DNA of 64,000 nt from Limnephilus marmoratus (lineage: Eukaryota > Arthropoda > Insecta > Trichoptera > Limnephilidae), in the NCBI GenBank assembly GCA_917880885.1, contig OU862908.1, forward strand, positions 9,708,501 through 9,772,500, written 5' to 3'. The notes under the pieces were generated by a model. That model was given only the letters and a program-made list of their open reading frames with translations, was not told the origin of the DNA and searched no databases. Below, piece by piece: positions 1-10,075 of this stretch. Made by a program: the position numbers and the translations under genes. Numbering within the stretch: the first letter of the stretch is position 1; every line of letters begins with the position of its first letter.

Positions 1-123
1 AAGAAGTTATAATTTAATTTTGATAATAATAGATACAAGTAAAAGTAGGTCCACCTAGGTCCTGGACCCAGCCCAGGGGGGGGTCATGACCCCCATGACC
101 CCCCCCCCCTGGATCCGCCCTTG
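1..123 (-). mobile_element. End of a DNA-transposon-like repeat running off the window
   Basis: Read on the minus strand, the segment starts with CAAGGGCGGATCCAGG, followed by runs of G broken by GTCATG words. This terminal layout (CA-rich start, GGCGGATCCAGG, poly-G) is typical of hAT- or P-like non-autonomous insect elements. Only one end is present, so no target duplication can be checked. Assignment to a superfamily is inference. Confidence 0.35.
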
Positions 124-189
124 AACGTATTCCTCAATTTCCTTCCTATATTTTGATACTACTGCAAATATCTCTACATAAATTATAAA

Positions 190-345
190 TCAAAGTCCTC
201 CGCCGCGTCTGTCTGTCTGTTCACGATAGACTCAAAAGTACTGAACGGATTTTCATGCGGTATTTCACCAATAGATAGAGTGATTCACGAGGAAGGTTTA
301 GGTATATAATTTGTCAAGGTTTTGTGTAAATATTATAAAGTTTTG
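190..345 (+). repeat. Interspersed repeat fragment (family with copies near 33.3 kb and 42.2 kb)
   Basis: The segment has GTCTGTCTGT, ACGGATTTTCATGCGGT, CACCAATAGATAGAGTG and AATTTGTCAAGGTTTTGTGT in order. The same words occur in the same order at 42140-42290, and some of them on the other strand at 33240-33320. No coding potential is visible. From 346 to 962 nothing beyond AT-rich sequence is recognised; short open frames there look random. Confidence 0.45.
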
Positions 346-962
346 AAATATATAATATGTAAAGAAGAATGTCTGTACGAGGTGGACGAGCGAGCTGGCG
401 AGCGGACGGTGTGGATTTGATTTGTATGCAAAGGAAGGTCGCTGTCTACATTTGATTTCGAAAACTATGTGTAAAGTTAAGACCCCCCAAAAATCGTTAA
501 AATTGCCTGGTTTGAACGCCATTAACCGACGTTCAGTAGGTTCAGTACAAACTAAAAGTAGACAATGTATTTTAAAAAAAGCAAGCCGTGCAGACATGGA
601 ATATTTTCTTGTAATAAGTAGGTACAGTTAGTAAAAAAAGTTTAAAAATCGGTCCAGTTTTAAAGAAGAAAAATGAGGAATACAAAACTTCGATTTTGAT
701 CATTTTTTTTTGGAATTATCAGCCTGAGGCGTAGTTGTCCCTTTCGCTCATTATTTGGGGGAGTAAGAGCGACAGCGACAGCAACAGTTTGGTAAAATAC
801 AATTGTTTAAATTTCTCGGCGACTGTGCTTTCTCTCAATAATTAAATAAATTTCCCATTTGGAGAAAGTTGTAATAATAATTATAACTCCCCAAGTAAGA
901 CGCTCATAGATACTAAATACCTATACGTAATATAAATCACTAGAACTAAAATTACTAACACT

Positions 963-1790
963 ATGGAAGATCTACAGTCTCTAGTATCTAGGATGAACGA
1001 AGTATGTATGAAGAATGAGTTAATGATGAATGTAAGTAAGTCTAAAGTCATGGTGTTTGAAAGAGAGAGTACGAAAACAGTGTGCGATATATTTGTGAAT
1101 GATGAATACTTGGAGCAGGTGGATAAGTTTGTTTATCTGGGTAGTATGTTTACGAGAGATGGGAAGGCTGATAGAGATATCGAAAGAAGGGTAAATGCCG
1201 GTAACTCCATTAATGGAGGACTGAATGCTGTTGGCGCTAATAAAAAACTGTCAAAAAAAGCGAAGCTAGCAGTCCACAATGAAGTCCTGGTACCAACCCT
1301 GATGTATGGCAGTGAGGCATGGAACTGGCAGAGGAAGGATGAAAGTAAACTGAATGCTGTTGAAATGAGATCCCTGAGACGTATGTGTGGTAAAACCATG
1401 TATGATCGTGTTAGAAATGTGGATATCCGCAAAGAATGTAAGGCTGATGTAAGTATAATGAGCAAAATTAAGAAAGGGACCCTCAGATGGTTAGGGCACG
1501 TAGAGCGAATGAGCGAAGAAAGTAGTGTAAAAAGAATATATGTTGCAAATGTGAATGGTAGAAGAAGTCGGGGACGCCCGAGGAAGACATGGCACGATCA
1601 AGTGAATCAGATACTTGAGACGGGCCATGTCAAAAGTCAGAATAATAGAAGAGTATGTATGAGACGATGTATGAATGTGAGTGAGGCAAAGAGTGTGTGC
1701 CAAGACCGAGTTGTTTGGCGGTCCGTCCTCTCTGCCTACCCCTGCGGGGTAACGGCGTGATGGTTAGTTAGTTAGTTAGTTAACTAAAAT
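963..1790 (+). pseudogene. RTE-type LINE, 5'-truncated reverse transcriptase C-terminus with (TTAG)n tail
   Basis: An open frame of 265 codons (963-1760) matches the C-terminal part of RTE-clade non-LTR retrotransposon proteins. Visible hallmarks in order are NVSKSKVMVF, VDKFVYLGS, PTLMYGSEAWNW, LRRMCGK, LRWLGHVERM and RGRPRKTW near the end. The endonuclease and the RT catalytic core (including the FADD/YADD box) are absent, so it cannot act alone. After the stop the sequence runs into short GTTA/TTAG tandem copies (about 1760-1782), the simple-repeat tail expected of RTE 3' ends. This is a dead-on-arrival, 5'-truncated insertion whose remaining frame is still open, which suggests a fairly recent event. 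Related older pieces lie at 38035-38480 (minus) and 44985-45520 (plus). Confidence 0.85.
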
Positions 1791-1839
1791 TACCCGAATT
1801 TCATGGAAATAATATGTATAATGTTACTGCCCCGTCATC

Positions 1840-2540
1840 GAAAAAACACAAGACATAAAATATCTCGGAGTAATAATAATTGACGAAAATCTTAGATGGG
1901 ACCTACACATCAAAGGTATTACGGAAAAACTCACTAGCCTTATATATTTCTTTAAAAAATCTAAGAAACGTGGTAAATAAAAAGGTTATGAAAAACGTCT
2001 ACTACGCGTTTTGTCGTTCTCGAATTGAATATGGAATCATAGGATGGGGATCTGCTACACATAAATACATACACAAACTTAATACGATTAAAAAAGGAAT
2101 CATAAAGACCATATTGAAAGTACCCATTAGAACGCCTTCAATTGAAATTTTCAATAGCTTTGACGTACCAAATGTACAGCAAATATATGCCAAAAATATA
2201 TTGAAACCTCTACTAGAACGTATATGCATAACATTAGATCGAATAAAAATGATATAAAAAATATTCCAAGTTATAAAACCATATTCGGACAAAGAAACTA
2301 CACAGACTTTCCAACAAAACTTTATAACATCCTCCTCCCTATCCTTTAGCAGACATAAAACTAAAAAAAAAATAATGAATAGGTACAAATCAAGAATAAA
2401 AATATGGCTGAAAGAGGTCAATGAAAAAACCATAACGAGGACACTAAAAACGAAATAGAAATAAACAATATTTATATAAGTTTAGTCCGCCTCGGCACTG
2501 GACCCCCTAGTGAGGAGGACTAAGCAATACAATATTTATT
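1840..2540 (+). pseudogene. LINE 3' end (CR1/Jockey-like), frameshifted
   Basis: Around 1855 a frame reads DIKYLGVIIIDENLRWDLHI, the motif just after the RT core in CR1/Jockey-group LINEs. The frame then shifts, and 1880-2257 continues with RSRIEYGIIGWGSA and LNTIKKGIIKTILKVP, followed by another broken stretch to about 2457. Such YCRSRIEYG...W motifs lie in the C-terminal tail of these proteins. The probable 3' UTR (about 2478-2525) contains a hairpin built from TAGTCCGCCTC and GAGGAGGACTA. At least one frameshift and a stop make it non-functional. The LINE remnant at 61443-61860 has a recognisably similar tail. Clade assignment is approximate. Confidence 0.7.
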
Positions 2541-3575
2541 CTTAAATTAACCATTATATTTTGTATGTACAATTATTTTATATAGTCGCTACAATAATAA
2601 ATAAAAATATATGGTTTAAAAAGAACTAGTAATAATAATGCATTCATTTTAACTATATCATACACAAAAACAAACAATTTAAAATGAGTTACATGTCTAG
2701 GTACAACTAAAACCATTCATTTTATTTAATTAAAAATAACATAAATATTTCTATACACCCTGTAGTCTATACATTGTACAGTTGTGCGGATGTAATATAC
2801 CGGGAACCGGAAATAATAAAGGTGCTCCGCACGGCCTTGATCAGTGGCGTAGCTCGAAACGATTAATTAAATATTACGAGTTTTATTAACGCTACAAAAC
2901 TGAACATTTTCACGAACATCTTATATTTTACAACAATTGTCAAGAGTATCTAGCATGGTCGATCCATAGTTTTATTGATAATGCCAGTGACTTCCCGAGC
3001 ATGGCTGCAAATCGTCCACAAACAAACAACAAACGACCAAGGGTTTATAATTTATTCGACGTGAACTATTGTTTGTAAGTTAGAGATCTGCAGTCTTGGT
3101 CGGGAATGATGACAAGTTATCGAAATTATCGATAAATATTCAATCGATCGACCGTGCTAGTTGCCTATACGAGATAACTTTTATTAAAGATAAAATTTTA
3201 TGTCATGCAAACAAATAACGTGACCAACTCACCAAATAGATTTTTCTTTTTCTTCCAATAAGATGCCAACACGAAATCACTCGCCCCAATTCACAATACA
3301 TGAGCGTCTTAGTTTTATGATTGTTGTAAAAAAAAAAAAGATGGCAGGTGGTATTAATTCTGGTGTTTACTACGCTGTGCAGATGTAGATACTACTGTGT
3401 TTATGCTCGCAGACTGATGCTGGCCATATTTTACATCTACACAAACATGGGGACTTATTCATGTACTTGACATTTCCATTCTCAGCAGTAACTAACTAAC
3501 TACAAGGTGGAAAGATTGTCACGATCAATCAAATCACATGCGGAGTCAATTGAATGTATGTTACATACTGTCTTG
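2541..3575. other. No gene seen; AT-rich, one possible transposon end
   Basis: No open frame or RNA gene is supported. CAGTGGCGTAGCTCG at 2844 resembles the terminal repeat of hAT elements such as the one at 21884-23640, but no partner end was found nearby, so it may be a solo or decayed end. The rest is AT-rich single-copy-looking sequence. Confidence 0.4.
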
Positions 3576-3675
3576 CCTGCTCAGTTCGCTGGGAACTGTG
3601 TTGCGAAGAAAATACATGGCGGGTGATAAAAGCATGAATTTATTATGTTTAAATACATTATATGTGAATACTTAC

Positions 3676-3790
3676 GTGTGACTTGACAGGTAGGCTGTTG
3701 ATTAAGACGTGCACGTGCGGGAAGGTGGTACTTGTACGTATTCTTGCAAGCTTCCGCTTCGGGTCGCTCGCGATCGATATAATGTTGCAC
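3676..3790 (-). other. Candidate host exon ending in a GTAAGT splice donor
   Basis: On the minus strand the segment is moderately GC-rich, not obviously repeated elsewhere in the window, and ends with ...GTCACAC followed by GTAAGTATTC, a strong consensus 5' splice site (intron would start at 3675). A frame beginning near 3790 reads MQHYIDRERPEAEACKN before entering the presumed intron, but no homology is recognised and coding status is uncertain. Together with the GC-rich DNA immediately upstream (3900-4190) it could be a first exon next to its promoter. Alternatively it lies in the same transcript as the candidate terminal exon at 4101-4181. This is inference from composition and one splice signal. 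Confidence 0.25.
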
Positions 3791-4100
3791 TCGCGGGCAG
3801 AAACTTACAAATTATCGGTAATCATTTCCCGACACTCGCGGCACTAAACAATGGAAATTTAAATGTCCAATTAACAATAATATGAATATCACCGCACTGA
3901 TTCACTTGTGGCTAGCGCGTAGCACGGTCGTAGCAAGTGTCTGTCATCTGATGGTGGACTGTTCGGTGTTCAGTGTTCAGTGGGGGGGGGGTGTGATCAT
4001 CGCTGATCGTCCGCGGCTGCGGGGGCTGCGGGGGCGGGGGGCACTGGAGGGGCGGACCCCGGGGGAGGACGCATGTCCCACTCGCGGCACATGGCACTGT

Positions 4101-4181
4101 CTAGGGCTGCTTCAGGAAGTGTGTGGACACCAGCCGGTAGCTCAGCATGGGCGGGCGGGCACTGTCCGCATCTTCCTGTAC
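4101..4181 (-). other. Candidate terminal coding exon in GC-rich island
   Basis: On the minus strand GGTTTTGTTGGATTTCAG is a good 3' splice site (AG at 4183-4182). If the exon opens in phase 0 at 4181 it encodes 26 residues, including PPMLSYRLVSTHFLKQP, then a TAG stop at 4103-4101. A second frame stays open through about 4000 and would give a Pro/Ala-rich tail instead, so the phase is not settled. The surrounding 3.90-4.19 kb is CpG- and G-rich, unlike the AT-rich transposon sequence around it. No protein family is recognised. It could equally be a promoter or CpG-rich 5' region of a minus-strand gene. Confidence 0.25.
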
Positions 4182-4281
4182 CTGAAATCCAACAAAACCA
4201 ATTATCTTACTATTGAACCCTAAATAACAATATAATAATCCAGATACACTGCGACTGGACACGGGGTACACTTAAAATAAT

Positions 4282-4907
4282 TAGTGACCGACCGAAGGTT
4301 CGGTTTCGGCAAGTTTTGACAAAAAATCTTGTTTCGGCATCAGTTTCGGTTTCGGCAGAAAATCTGCCGAACCTTCGCCCGCACCGAAACTGTGCGTTCG
4401 TGAACTTCGCGCGTCGTTCGGCGACTTCGGGTGAGTTCGTGACTCATATGTCACCCGCCATCATCAGCTGAGCTGATTGTGTTGGAAGTTAATGTGATAC
4501 AATTTTTTGTTTCAAGAACATGTTGTAACATGTTTGTTAATTTTTATAGTTTTTGTTTGTTTTATAGCAGTAATATCAAAAAAATAAATAATAATTTTTT
4601 TCACATACTCCAATTATTGTTTTTTTTTTATTTCATTTAACACGTGTAATAAGAATGTTGTGATTGTAAACGCAATTACAATTAAAATACTCAATTAAAG
4701 AGGTTCTTCCTTCATAATTATTCCTATATTACTATTTTTCATTTTGTGACATGTAATCAATTCTTATGGTATATGTATACCGTTGAAATTAAATAAATAA
4801 ATAATGTAAGTGAAAAAAAATGTTCCAAGAAGTAGATCGAAACTGAGACATATATCGAAGATTCGATTTCGGTTCCGGTTTCGGTAGAAGGTTCTGCTTC
4901 GGTCGGA
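4282..4907. mobile_element. hAT-like MITE with GACCGAAGG-type terminal inverted repeats
   Basis: The left end reads AGTGACCGACCGAAGGTTCGG. The right end, read on the minus strand, reads TGGTGTCCGACCGAAGCAG. The interior near both ends is packed with GGTTTCGG / CCGAAACC words. It is flanked by AAAATAATT on the left (about 4273-4281) and AAAATAATT on the right (about 4911-4919), consistent with an 8-9-bp target duplication. The neighbouring unfilled copy of the target repeat near 5220 reads straight through, which supports the insertion boundaries. No transposase is encoded. Confidence 0.6.
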
Positions 4908-5410
4908 CACCAAAAATAATTCAAAATGCTCGTTCATAGATGCGGTAATTTAATTATTTCAGGAAAAAACTTTCTTTGCAAGTTATGCCATAAAATATTA
5001 AGATTATTTGTTTGTTTTCGCCCGTAAATACGCAATATAAATATGAATAAATAGTTTTACATATATATGAAAACTCAATTCACATTATAAACGAGTAGAT
5101 TATGAACGAGCAGATTATGGATTATTTAAAGTTTACTTTTAGCAGGCACATTTATTTTTTTTAAATATATATAAAAAAAGAGATGTCTTCTCTTTGCGCC
5201 ATGTTTTGACGTAATTACACTTAAAATTATTCATTAAATGCTTGTTCATAGATGGCTCTTGAATTATTTTAAGAAAAATACTTTTTGCAAGTTATGCTAT
5301 CAATTATTTGTTTGCACAAAGCGGTATATGGATGTGAATAAATAGTTTTGTCAGTGTAAAAACTCAACTCTTTCAAGAAAAGCATGCAAATACAATATTG
5401 CACCGGTGAT
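4905..5410 (+). repeat. Tandem duplication of an ~300-bp repeat unit
   Basis: Two successive stretches (from about 4910 and from about 5222) share AAATGCTCGTTCATAGATG / AAATGCTTGTTCATAGATG, then AATTATTT...AAAA, TTGCAAGTTATGC, ATTATTTGTTTG, and ATGTGAATAAATAGTTTT-type words in order. A weaker third relative lies near 54340-54430. The unit is non-coding. 5411-5613 holds nothing recognised. Confidence 0.5.
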
Positions 5411-5613
5411 TCAATATAATATTACCTATTTTAGATTCTTTTTTCATACTTTGGTTTAAATAAGAGAAGAAAGAATAAAAACTAACGTTAAAATTTTCAC
5501 ATCAATAACAATGGCCGCCAAGAGAACAAACAATTTTAATTAGTATCTATTATTTTGAATTAAAATAATTGTTTGTCATTGTTATTGAACTGATTTTTTA
5601 AAAGTTAATTCCT

Positions 5614-5990
5614 TACAAGAGTCCCAGCTGCTCCCGTCTGGAGCCAGTGAGACTATGGCATCCCAAATTGAGGGTATATTGTGAGGCTGAAGGTAGTGGG
5701 GAAGGGAAGGAGATGGGGAGAGAGGAAGGTGGCGAAGTACCTGGCTATTCAGATCTGGTCACCAAACACGGCTTAAGCCATTTCAAGCAACATTTCATTT
5801 TTAAATGGTGGTCTTACACCAGGGCGATGCTGAGAGTATCTCCCATTCCAAAATATAGTGTGTGTTATTTTAAATGAATTAAATGTGAAGTAACACAAAT
5901 TACTCAAATAAAATGTATTTGCGCACGCCGGGATTCGATCCCGCGACCTTCGGATTGCGAGTCAAGATCTTTACCCTCGACCACGGAGGC
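5614..5990 (-). repeat. tRNA-derived SINE, copy 1 (full-length, minus)
   Basis: Read on the minus strand the element starts near 5990 with a tRNA-like head: GCCTCCGTGGTCGAGGGTAA resembles the pol III A box and GCGGGATCGAATCCC the B box. It continues with a body containing ATTTGAGTAATTTGTGTTAC, then GGTCTTAC, and a tail with GCCATAGTCTCACTGGCTCC and GGGACTCTTGT at 5615. At least six copies or parts lie in this window (12955, 18951, 22603, 33411, 33837, 41427), all sharing this order. No protein is encoded. Retrotransposition would depend on a LINE in trans. Confidence 0.75.
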
Positions 5991-6391
5991 AAACAAAACC
6001 TCTCTGGGAGGTTTTGAAGCAACCCACTGATAACATGTGCATAATATGTGCATATATTGATAGCTAATAATGTGCTGATTGACCATGCCCAGTGTATTGG
6101 ATATATTTACCCTCGGAACATGTATTTCGTTCGTTACGCGCAGCCCCTGGCAGCAGTGTGCAGAACTGCACACAGGGCGAGGGCGACTAAGGTGAAGTCA
6201 AGTGAAGTGAAGGGCACCGCTGACTATCAACTTTTGACACTGAGCGGCAGGTGTGACCTTCAGCGCACATTGCGGTGCTCTCTGACTGTGACGTCACCTG
6301 TACCCTGTGCCGGCCCGACCAGAATATACTCGTTTGAATCGCGGATGGATCACATTTCAATTAGAGTAAGTACCGTGTAATGTGTACCTGA
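5991..6391. other. No gene supported; moderately GC-rich flank of the LTR element
   Basis: This stretch is more GC-rich than its surroundings and contains TGTGACGTCACCTG near 6286, a cAMP-response-element-like octamer. An open frame of about 110 codons (6048-6380) crosses it without recognisable motifs. It might be old unique host DNA into which the Gypsy element inserted. No function is claimed. Confidence 0.3.
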
Positions 6392-6591
6392 TGTAGTGTA
6401 TTCACACATGTATAGTTGTGAATAACTCTGTCGTCTCAGGCAGTGCACGCGCGGAGTTGTGGGGCGTAGGACGGTACTGGGCGACCGACTGCATAGAGAA
6501 GACGCGGGGACGCTTGCCGTGAGCCGATATCAGTTAAGATGAGTGTTACTTGTTCTTTCTTAATATTAACCTTTACATAGTGTACATTACA
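6392..6591 (+). repeat. 5' LTR of the Gypsy-type element
   Basis: It is 200 bp, TG...CA bounded, GC-rich in the middle (GCACGCGCGGAGTTGTGGGG), and apparently identical to 11353-11552. By its position it must carry promoter and polyadenylation functions, but no canonical TATAA is obvious. The end CATTACA is followed after two bases by the presumed primer-binding site. Confidence 0.9.
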
Positions 6592-7382
6592 TGTGGCGAC
6601 GAGGTAAACTGTAAGTAATCTAAGGATTTTTTACAAAAAAATGTAAAGCTAGGTAAGTGCACTCATTTGGCTGTCATTTGCGTAGTTGTTCTATTGTTGG
6701 TCGTTTGACAGGAATGGCGTCGGAACATGAAATTAATGTTAGATTTGTTTTGGAAGTCGGAAAAACGGCGTGTTTACTAGAATTACTTTACCAGAATATG
6801 TAAGAGGGCATTTAGTGGAGAAGGCATGGATTGATGTTTTAAAAAAAAAGGCATTTGACATCGCTTGAAATCATGGTAACTCCACGGCTGCACGTGAAAA
6901 ATGATCTAGTTCAGTATATTTCGGGTGGTGCCGTGTACGGAGGCCGGCATTGAAGAGTGGTACATCTACAGGGTGCTTGTGGTTGCGTCACAATCGCGTA
7001 GTTTGTGGGTGTCTCCATGAACGGAGGACTTTAGGTAACCTAGATTCCTATGAGAGCATTTAAGGGGAGTGATATACCAACGGAATTGTCAACCATACCT
7101 ACCTACTTATTAAAATGAATTCATTTATTTATTTATACGGGGTTTTACAGATGTTTGCACCTACGTGAGAACTATCCAGTTATAAAACTCAGTTATTTCA
7201 CAATTATAAAAATCTATAATTAAATACAGATACATACAATTACAAAAAGAAAAACATCATAAATAAAAATACAGAATTATATATACAAGGTCACTCGAGT
7301 AACACATTACAATGAGTGGTAAGAGACATATAATGTTCTTCGATAATCACCGAAAGTATCGTGCGGTGGTGAGCAGTTTTTA
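6592..7382 (+). other. Leader of the Gypsy-type element
   Basis: The stretch between the 5' LTR and the minisatellite begins with a possible tRNA primer-binding site (TGGCGACGAGG, 6594). It contains no convincing gene. A short stretch near 6716-6845 (ATGGCGTCGGAACATG onward) could be the eroded start of gag, but stops interrupt it. The run ending near 7290 is AT-rich. Confidence 0.4.
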
Positions 7383-8168
7383 TTGCAGTGGGGCATTAAA
7401 TTGCGACTTGGCATTGGATTGCGACTAGACATTAAATTACGACTTTGCATTAAATTGCGGTTGGGCATTCAATTGCGGTTGGGCATTCAATTGCAACTTT
7501 GCATTGAATTGCGGCGGAGCATTAAATTGCGACTTATATTAAATTGCGACTTTGCATTAAATTGCGGCTGGGCATTCAATTGCGACTTGGCATTAAATTG
7601 CGACCTGCATTGAATTGCGGCTGGGCATTAAATTGCGACTTTGCATTAAATTGCGGCTGGCGTTCAATTGCAATTTTGCATTGAATTGCGGCGGGGCATT
7701 AAATTGCGACTGGCATTAAATTGCGACTTTGCATTAAATTGCGGCTGGGCATTCAATTGCAACTTTGCATTGAATTGCGGCGGAGCATTAAATTGCGACT
7801 TGCATTAAATTGCGACTTTGCATTAAATTGCGGCTGGGCATTCAATTGAAACTTTGCATTGAATTGCGGCGGGGCATTAAATTGCGACTAGCATTAAATT
7901 GCGACTTTGCATTAAATTGCGGCTGGGCATTCAATTGCGACTTGGCATTAAATTGCGACTCTGCATTGAATTGCGGCTGGGCATTAAATTGCGACTTGGC
8001 ATTAAATTGCGACTTGGCATTGTCTTGCGAATTGGCATTAAATTGCGATTATGCATTGAATTGCGGCTATGCATTAAATTGCGAATTGGCATTGAATTGC
8101 GACTTGGCATTAAATTGAGACTGTGCATTAGATTGCGACTGGGCATTCAATTGCGACTGAGCATTTAG
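7383..8168 (+). repeat. 18-19-bp minisatellite (core GCATTAAATTGCG) inside the retrotransposon
   Basis: About 40 tandem units of roughly GCATTAAATTGCGACTTTG follow each other. Variable positions are the TAA/GAA/CAA after GCATT and the GACTT/GGCTG/GGCGG linker. Units of 18 and 19 bases alternate, so open frames through it (IKLRLGIQL- and LNCDLALNC-type peptides) are by-products of periodicity. It sits between the leader and gag of the LTR element. Arrays here are unusual but known for some plant and insect Gypsy elements. Confidence 0.95.
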
Positions 8169-8204
8169 TTACAGTAAGGTTGCAATATGCGTATGAGTAT
8201 GACT

Positions 8205-8875
8205 TAAAAAAAATAATAATAAAAGCATTATATTGCGGATATTGATGAATACTTGGTGTACAATTTGCATTAAATTGCGGAGATGTACCGGTATAGCATT
8301 AAATTGCGGACATACCTCTACATGGCATTAAATTGCGAAGTTTTCAAGAGTTCTCAAAAAAATAATAAAAGCATTATATTGCGGATATTGATGAATACTT
8401 AGTGCATAATTTGCATTAAATTGCGGAGATGTACCGGTATAGCATTAAATTGCGGACATACCTCTACATGGCATTAAATTGCGAAGTTTTCAAGAGTTTC
8501 GGAAAAAAAATAATAAAAGCATTATATTGCGGATATTGATGAATATTTAGTGCACAATTTGCATTAAATTGCGGAGATGTACCGGTATAGCATTAAATTG
8601 CGGACATACCCCTATAGAGGTTCGGAAAAAGATAATAAAAGTATTGTATTGCGGATATCGATGAATACTTAGTGTACAACTTGCATTAGATTGCGGAGAT
8701 TTACAAGTATAGCATTAAATTGCGAAGTTTTCGAGAGATTCGAAAAAAATAATAAAAGCATTATATTGCAGATATCGATGAATACATAGTACAACTTGCA
8801 TTAAATTGCGGATATTTACCGTATAGCATTAAATTGCGGACATATACCTTCTTGGCATTAAATTGCGAAGTTTTC
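8205..8875 (+). repeat. Higher-order tandem repeat (~120-150-bp units) sharing the GCATTAAATTGCG core
   Basis: Five units start with AAATAATAAAAGCATTATAT near 8211, 8360, 8506, 8630 and 8748. Each carries TTGCGGATATTGATGAATAC, then TTGCATTAAATTGCGGAGAT, ATAGCATTAAATTGCGGACA and GGCATTAAATTGCGAAGTTT. Later units have lost blocks. The four embedded copies of GCATTAAATTGCG per unit tie this array to the adjacent minisatellite, so one probably grew from the other. Confidence 0.9.
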
Positions 8876-8879
8876 GAGA

Positions 8880-9250
8880 GGTTCGAATGTGAAGGGGAGG
8901 TTGGTTCAGTTTCTACCCGTTGGGAAAGATGGAAAAGAAGTCTGAACCTTTACCTCGAGGCGACAGGCATAAACACCGAGGCAAAGAAAATAGCTAGTCT
9001 TTTACATATCGGTGATCCCGAGTTACAAGAAATTTTCTACAACATCCCGAAAGCTAATGCAACTGAAGGTGAACCTTCATTGCGATGTTAAACGTGAACA
9101 AAAAATTAGACAACTACTTGGCACCTAAACAGAGCAAAGTATATAAGCGACATCTGTTTCGTCTCCTAAAACAGGAACAGGATGAGAAGTTCGAAAAAAT
9201 TGTTGTCAGACTTCGACTACAGGCCAAGAAGTGTCAGTTTGGTGAATAAA
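8880..9250 (+). pseudogene. Gag remnant of the Gypsy-type element
   Basis: The frame to 9091 reads STRWERWKRSLNLYLEATG...TEAKKIASLLHIGDPELQEIF, the signature of the capsid-like Gag domain of Ty3/Gypsy elements (W..W...L..YL, then K...LL...G). After a frameshift the next 150 bases read LDNYLAPKQSKVYKRHLFRL...QDEKFEKIVVRLRLQAKKC, the following helix-rich part of the same domain. No CCHC zinc knuckle is visible before the frame ends at about 9247. The Gag start merges directly into the satellite array, so its true N-terminus is lost or displaced. Confidence 0.75.
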
Positions 9251-9344
9251 GAAAACGAGCATATCATAGACCAAATAACTAAAAAGGGTAATTCAGAAGA
9301 ACCCTGAAAAAAGATATTGAAAACAGGGGACAAGATCGGTTTGG

Positions 9345-10075
9345 ATGAAAAGTTGCAGAAGCGAATGCACTGGAAGCCATAGATCGTCAATTAGGAAACT
9401 TTGGTATGAAACCTATGGAAAGTTCGTCAATCAACAGAGTAGGAACAGAGACGTGGAAGGAAAAAAAATGATAGTGTTAGAAGAAAATAGCATGAGTTTG
9501 AGGGACGACAAATTCATTTTTGGAATGAAGAAAATCCACTTCCTAGGGCATGAACTGTCAGAACAGGGAGTTAAACAACTAGACAAGTATATCTTGGTTA
9601 TAAAGGAATTTAGAGCCCCAACGAATATCGCTGAACTGCAGAGCTTTATGGGCTTAGTGGATTTCGTGGGAAAATGGATACCCCATCTAGCAACGGTAAC
9701 AGAACCCCTTAAGCAATTGTTACGGAAAAGAACGGGAAGAAACATGGACATTCAAGATGACTGGGGTGACGCCCAAAAGAAAGCATTGAATGATCTCAAA
9801 GTGGCGCTCGTGAAGGTACCAAATTTAGGTTACTACAATGCACATAATAAGACTGTGGTGATTGCAGATGCAAGCCCAGTGGGTCTGGATGCAGTGCTGG
9901 TGCAAATCAATAAGAACGGGCCGAGAATAATTGCAGTTGATAATAAAAACCTTATCAGCTGTGAGCGTCGTTACTGCCAAACAGAAAAAGAGGCCATAAG
10001 AGGCCACCCCTGGTTTGGGCAGTCGAACATTTTAACATGTTCCTGTATGGCAAGGTGTTCGATCGGGTAACGGAC
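9345..10075 (+). pseudogene. Reverse transcriptase C-terminal part and RNase H of the Gypsy-type element
   Basis: An open frame of 241 codons contains KKIHFLGHELSEQGV, then KEFRAPTNIAELQSFMGLVDF and KWIPHLATVTEPLKQLLRK, which are the thumb/connection segment of Ty3/Gypsy RT. WGDAQKKALNDLKVAL and VIADASPVGLDAVLVQ follow, the start of RNase H with its first catalytic Asp (IADAS). ERRYCQTEKEA, the RNase H Glu motif, follows. The fingers and palm with the YxDD box are missing upstream. The catalytic half was deleted between the Gag remnant and about 9430, so this copy is enzymatically dead. Confidence 0.85.

Noticed and set aside
7383..8168. Possible CRISPR-like array or repeat protein
   Set aside because: Units are 18-19 bp without unique spacers and lie inside an LTR retrotransposon; the frames are periodicity artefacts.
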